Assembly (NCBI GenBank): GCA_930367215.1
Contig: OV884056.1
Span: 93,073,285 to 93,137,284, forward strand
Source of the DNA: Pollenia angustigena
Taxonomy: Eukaryota; Arthropoda; Insecta; Diptera; Polleniidae
Reading direction: 5' to 3'
Length of the DNA: 64,000 bases
The notes beneath the pieces were generated by a model. The model was given only the letters and a program-made list of their open reading frames with translations, had not been told where the DNA came from and made no database searches. How positions within the stretch are numbered: the first letter of the stretch is position 1; every line of letters begins with the position of its first letter. Below are positions 59,263 to 64,000 of this stretch, piece by piece. Position numbers and translations under genes: made by a program.

Positions 59263-62200
59263 TACAGACCTAAACTTAAAAAAATTTTTTAAAAAAGTAT
59301 GCAAAATATTCTATGTAAAAGTAAACTTTCGCAGAATTTTTTGTAAATACACACATGAATTGTCGCTAAATTTCTTATAGAAATGAAAATTTTGGCAAAA
59401 TTTTCTATAAAAATGCCAATTTTCGCTAAATTTATATAAAAAAAATTACTATGAATTTTATAGGAAATTTTAAAGAACTGAACTTTTTATAGGAAATTTT
59501 TTATAAAGTCCGCATTATATTTTCTTTGTTAAAATTTTATGCCCGTATTCATAAAGGTTTACAAAACAAATTTAATAATCGTTTATGAATACGGGGGTTA
59601 GAATGTAAAAAAAATATTAATAAACTTTTTTGTTGCTTCAAATGGATCTAATATTGTAACATGTTGAAGTTATAAATGTTTATATACATTTCAAATAAGT
59701 ATAGCCTAAAAGTATACTTTTATTTTAGGCTCTTACTAAACTGAATAACAGTAAATACTAACAAATGAAGCATTTCTTTTCAACTAAATAACCTGAGCAA
59801 AAGATAATGAGGCAAGAAAAAGAAACAGCAAGCAAAATTCTTGAGAAACAATAGAATATAGAAAGTGGAAACAACAACAACAAAAACATTACAAACATAT
59901 TGTTAAAGAAATTTAAAAATGTAACGTACGAATTAACAAAAAGGTAGAATAAGAAACTGCAGCAAAGCATAAAAATTAAAGATCTAGCTTTTCTTTCGTT
60001 GTTACTTAAAATGTATGTTGTTGTTGTAAAAAAAAGAAAGGTGAAGTCTAACAAAAACACTTAAAATAAATTAAAAAAAAAACAAGCCCGCTTACAACAA
60101 CACGGTTCATACGAGAGAAGGTTTATGAGAGAATTGTGTTCAATACGAATTCTTCATGCTGTTCATGTGTAAGTGAGCTTTCAAACGAAACCACTTAACA
60201 AGAACAATGACGCAGTTGTTGTCTGTCGTCTTCGTTGATCGTCACTAACGATGGGGTACCCAACTATTGCTTGGCTTCGTGTGTTGGCAGTTAGTATGAG
60301 TGTGTTTGGCCCAATCGATTATTTTTGTTGTTGTTTCTTCAACTGTTGGAGCTTGCTGGTTGGCGTTATTTGTGTGTGTGTTTTAATGTGCTTGAGCTTA
60401 AAGGGAGCGAGCTCTCCACGTAAGAATTGAGGTACATAAAAAGAAAGTGCAAGTGGACGCGGATGCTTAAGTATTCCAAAGAGGTTTTGCTTGTTTCTTC
60501 TTTTTTACGAGTAAATGTTTAGGTGTGTGTGTGTGTGTGTCCGTATGTCTGTCTGTTCATCTGTTTGTATGTTTTTATGATTGTTTATTATTTTAGAAAC
60601 CAGTTGGTCTCGGTTGCTGTCGACTGAGTAACAAGAAGGCAGTTAATTTGACCTACTTTTTGTTGCTTTTATAAGAGTTTATGTATGTGTGTGACGCACG
60701 TACACACATGTTCACATGTACGTGTGTACAATAAGAATGTTTCATGTTTCGATTTTTTTCCTCTTCATTATTTTTTTGTTTTTTAAGATTTTATTTCATT
60801 AAACTCTTTTTATTTTCTTATAAATTAATTTATTATTTTGTTTTATTTTGTATTGTTACTGTTGTAACTGGTATTGACTTTCGCGGCTTACGTGAGTCAA
60901 GTCGAAATTCATGCTAAAAAAAGAGGGTGAAAATAAAAGGATTTTCGATAATGATATTTATTTATATTTGCAAGATTTAGTGAATATTTATTTATTTTGA
61001 CAGACAGTATGGAGGTGAGAACAGACCTTTGCAAACAACAACAAAAGAACACAATATTTGTCAAAGTAAACGTTGCGTGAAAAGAAGTGAAAGACATCTT
61101 AAAGTAAAATTAAATAGACTTTGTCAAAGTAAACTTTGGTTGTGAGAAAAGGGGTCTAATTGTACGCAATAAAAAGTTTTTGTATGTGATCTTGCGGGTT
61201 CGTAAGAATATAAAAATTACTCGTGCGTAAGCGATTACATTCTTTCTACCGGCGAGCGTGCGTAATCGTGAGTCTTACGCACACAGCTCTAAATATAACC
61301 TCAGGAGATTTTATATAAGTGCATAACTGTTTAAGCTCAAGCTTTTTTGCACTAAATATCTAGTTAAAACGCTGTAAAATATAAATCGGCTTGCCAACAG
61401 ATTCATAATTACTTACATAGATGGCACTTCAACCTGTTGTTGGTCTCGGCATTCTTAAAAAATGTCCTTCATGCGCTTAGATCTTTTGACCGTTATCTCC
61501 AGTTAGATTCACCTGGGTTTTTTTGGACTTCCCCGTTTACGATTTCTTGAGAACAATCGTTCGATCTTTATGCGTCTATCCCATCTAGCATTTTCGTGTT
61601 AGAGTCTACTTGGAATCTTATAGAAAGTGTGTTTTAAGCGCTAGCTTGCCGGGAATAATCGTTTGGTCTACGACGAGCGCATTTTTGACTCGTAGAAGAT
61701 TCCTCGCACGGGAGAAACTGTTACACAAGCAGAAAAAGAAAGAAATGAGAGAGAATTTGAAGTTAATATCGACGATTTTATAATGGGCTTAAAGAATTTT
61801 GCTGAAGTTCAAGGCTTAATTCGGTTTGAACACTAATGCAAAAATTATGGTTTTTTAAACTTTGAAAAAATTATTTTCTCATTTTTTTTGTTCAGAAATT
61901 TGAAACACAATTTCCTTTCCAAAAGTAAATATTATATTTATAACTTTTATTTTCGAAATTTGAGAAAATTCACTTATTTTGGCAATTTTTTTTTAATATT
62001 TCCTGTATCACAGTTTGCGAAGTATCGCACAGAAATATTTCATAAAACAGAATATTGGTGAAGAACGACCTTTCGAAGGAACACCAAATGAATATAAGAT
62101 TATTGTTGAGGGGTAATGTCGCGTAGACTAAAAACAGGTTGATTAAAAAACTGTTCACAACAGCATTCCTAAACAGCAAAAAACTTCTGTTACCAAGTAA

Positions 62201-62820
62201 CGTATATTGTAATCAGAAATTTGATTAAAAACTAATTATTCGTTTTACAAGAGATGTCCGCATTTAAATTCATTTTGATTTTACTACAGAACATCTTTTT
62301 TATAAGTAGCAACAAACAATTGATTAAGTCGAGGTTCGAACCCAGGCCAAGAAAACAACATCTAGACTTATAAAGGACCAAAAAACTACACATACGGTTT
62401 GACAAAAACAGCAATATTATTGTATAAATATCAAAAATTCTTTAATTTGTTCAAACATGCTTCATACGTTTTTGTATATATCAAACGGCTGGTCTTGTTT
62501 TTTTTCATTAGTCTTGCTTCAGAAGGGCAAAATAAACTTCACAAACGGCTTGGCAAACACGCATTTTGTTTCTCTTCGCAAATACACAACACAAATATAT
62601 TTAGTACAAACATTATTTTTTCATTTTTGTTTTGTTTTTAATTAAATCGATGATAGTGCTGCGACAATTTTCCCACTAATTGTTAAAAATGTAAAGGAAA
62701 GGAAAATTGCAGTAAAGAGTGGTTGAAAAACGATATGTTTGGTGGCTCTTCAGCAAATTGTTTACTTAAATTATTATATTTAGCACTAGCCACCACAAAA
62801 ACTTTGACATTAATACAATT
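59263..62820. other. Spacer with simple-sequence, possible regulatory DNA at 60.0-61.3 kb
   Basis: No exon supported. 60060-60730 is less AT-rich with GT repeats (60518-60541), GTTGTTGTTT runs and GAGAGAAGG motifs, as seen around fly promoters. A TGCGTAA/TTACGCA inverted block is at 61225-61295. A GGGTTCGAACC pol III B-box-like word on the - strand is at 62329-62341 without a convincing tRNA. Confidence 0.35.
60518..60541. repeat. GT microsatellite
   Basis: About ten GT dinucleotides. Confidence 0.8.
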
Positions 62821-62826
62821 CCCCCA

Positions 62827-63417
62827 ATTGGGGGATTCACAAGGTGTCATAAAGTCATAAGTCTTAAAATAATAACATGAAAAAATACGACTCTTGTGAA
62901 CAACCCCTCATAATTTAGTCTGCTATTTTGAATCAGCTGATTTAAAACAAATATAAAGAAATAAATATTTACGTAACATCATAATATTTTTTAGTTCTAA
63001 TCCATGAATAAATAAATTAAATTAGATCTTACCTGACTATTTTCCATTTTTTAGACGCAAATCACAAATTAATTTTATTTTGTTTGTTTACCAAACATCA
63101 GAGTCCTCAGCCGATATAATTTGACGCCGCAAGTGTTTTGTTGCAAAAACTGCTAGCCGCAGGCTAAATTCGGATATTAGCCGGCTAAAACTATACCATC
63201 AACGGCTACGGCTACAAAAACTAAAGCGGTTCGGCTCAGCCGCTCAGCGCAGGTCTCTTCTGATTAATAACGACAGCACAATAAACATAGCAAGCAAAGT
63301 TCTATTAATTTAAGACACTTTTTGTTTACAAAGCAACAACTATATTTTTAAAACATTGTAAAATGTTAGAACATTATGAAAATATAACATGATAGCACAC
63401 CTTGTGAATACCCCAAA
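62827..63417. mobile_element. TTGGGGNATTCACAAGGTGT inverted-repeat element
   Basis: TTGGGGGATTCACAAGGTGT at 62828 and inverted CACACCTTGTGAATACCCCA at 63396-63415 define about 590 bp. Target duplication not clear. No ORF; the 63389-63613 frame starts in the right end. Confidence 0.58.
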
Positions 63418-63643
63418 TATGTCTGCTATTTATTTGAAATTATTTTATATATCTACAAACACGCTTCAAATGTTTGTTCAAGCAGCAAACGCTCTAATTA
63501 ATAACACAAAATATTTGTATAAACAAAAAAAATTTTGTCATGTTTGTCAAGCCATTTGCCTTTTATTCACTACTTTGAGTAACCGACAATTAACAAAATT
63601 TTTTTACATATAATCACATACATATATTATATATGTATGTATG

Positions 63644-63693
63644 TAATGACTCGATATATACCTATAATAGGTATACATATATCGAGTCATTAC
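63644..63693. repeat. 50-bp palindrome GTAATGACTCGATATATACC
   Basis: GTAATGACTCGATATATACC reads into TATAATA and returns as GGTATACATATATCGAGTCA, TTAC. It could fold into a hairpin of about 22 pairs. It directly abuts repeat R3. Confidence 0.75.
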
Positions 63694-63850
63694 CGCGAAA
63701 AAGCTGGTCTAAGCAACCGGCGAAATGCGCATAGAAGCTAGCTTTCCCTCAACAATAAATATCAGTGTATTTATCAAATATGAAAAACAGGGAATTAAGC
63801 CCGTCATACGGAAATCGTATTAATAAAGCTTTATTTTATTTCATAAAAAT
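63694..63850 (+). repeat. Dispersed repeat R3, partial copy
   Basis: AAGCAACCGGCGAAATGCGC, TTTATCAAATATGAAAAACA and GGGAATTAAGCCC match the 3' part of 26390-26960. Confidence 0.58.
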
Positions 63851-64000
63851 GTTGTATTAAGGTTGTCGCTTAAGATATTAAGATATTGCTATAAAATTTG
63901 TAACGGTACCTTATGTGACCATGACATTTTAGGAAATGATGCAAGTGTTGCCAGTAAAGTCATTTATTAAAAAAACAGAAATTGAAAAACGAAAATTGAA

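Noticed and set aside
59758..60060. 100-codon ORF on the - strand looking like a membrane protein
   Set aside because: Hydrophobicity comes from T-rich codons in AT-rich DNA; no family resemblance.
62320..62400. tRNA on the - strand
   Set aside because: Only a GGGTTCGAACC word is convincing; no cloverleaf can be drawn.

Overview
The window is dipteran genomic DNA, most probably from a calyptrate fly such as a blowfly, house fly or flesh fly. It is strongly AT-rich, introns are bounded by GT..AG, spacers are long, and it holds a fly-like muscle actin gene beside a GON-1-class ADAMTS gene. No prokaryotic gene organisation is seen.

Two cellular genes are clear. On the + strand at 2606..8054 lie the last eight coding exons of an ADAMTS metalloprotease gene (spacer, seven thrombospondin type-1 repeats, GON domain). 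The protease exons lie upstream, outside the window. On the - strand at 24603..25733 is a complete, uninterrupted 376-codon muscle-type actin. An acceptor site 18 bases before its ATG shows a leader intron, and a TATA/initiator pair near 28.07-28.10 kb is a possible promoter. From memory, Act88F and AdamTS-A are also neighbours in Drosophila, so this pairing looks like conserved synteny.

Almost everything else is a dense, nested transposon landscape. (a) Target-duplicating elements with clear ends: hAT-like elements with 8-bp duplications (7.0, 9.0, 16.3, 22.3, 33.4, 49.3 kb); TWA-flanked fold-backs (0.76, 4.7, 27.0, 34.1 kb); TTAA-flanked elements (6.05, 33.0, 47.7, 50.6, 52.1 kb); TA-flanked elements (10.4, 38.8, 42.2, 47.4, 58.3 kb). 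(b) A 1284-bp Tc1/mariner-group element at 53274..54557 with intact ends and an open 357-codon transposase. (c) A decayed Helitron helicase (22.45-23.47 kb) inside the hAT-like element at 22.3 kb. (d) Non-LTR retrotransposon remains at 37.66-38.07 kb, 45.0-46.7 kb and 55.0-59.3 kb (- strand, broken by two later insertions).

The most unusual structure is a pair of 1.1-1.2 kb elements at 19464..20598 and 56033..57234. Each has 9-bp target duplications, GG-starting inverted ends and arrays of short C/G-run repeats under the ends. Both carry versions of the same 81-82-bp GC-rich unit with a GGCC-TTC-GGCC hairpin, amplified to six direct and three inverted copies in the first element. They look like members of one undescribed non-autonomous family.

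No tRNA, rRNA, CRISPR array or virus was recognised. Weak candidates for other genes are an initiator/first exon at 34.43 kb (+) and a short possible first coding exon at 40.29-40.34 kb (-).
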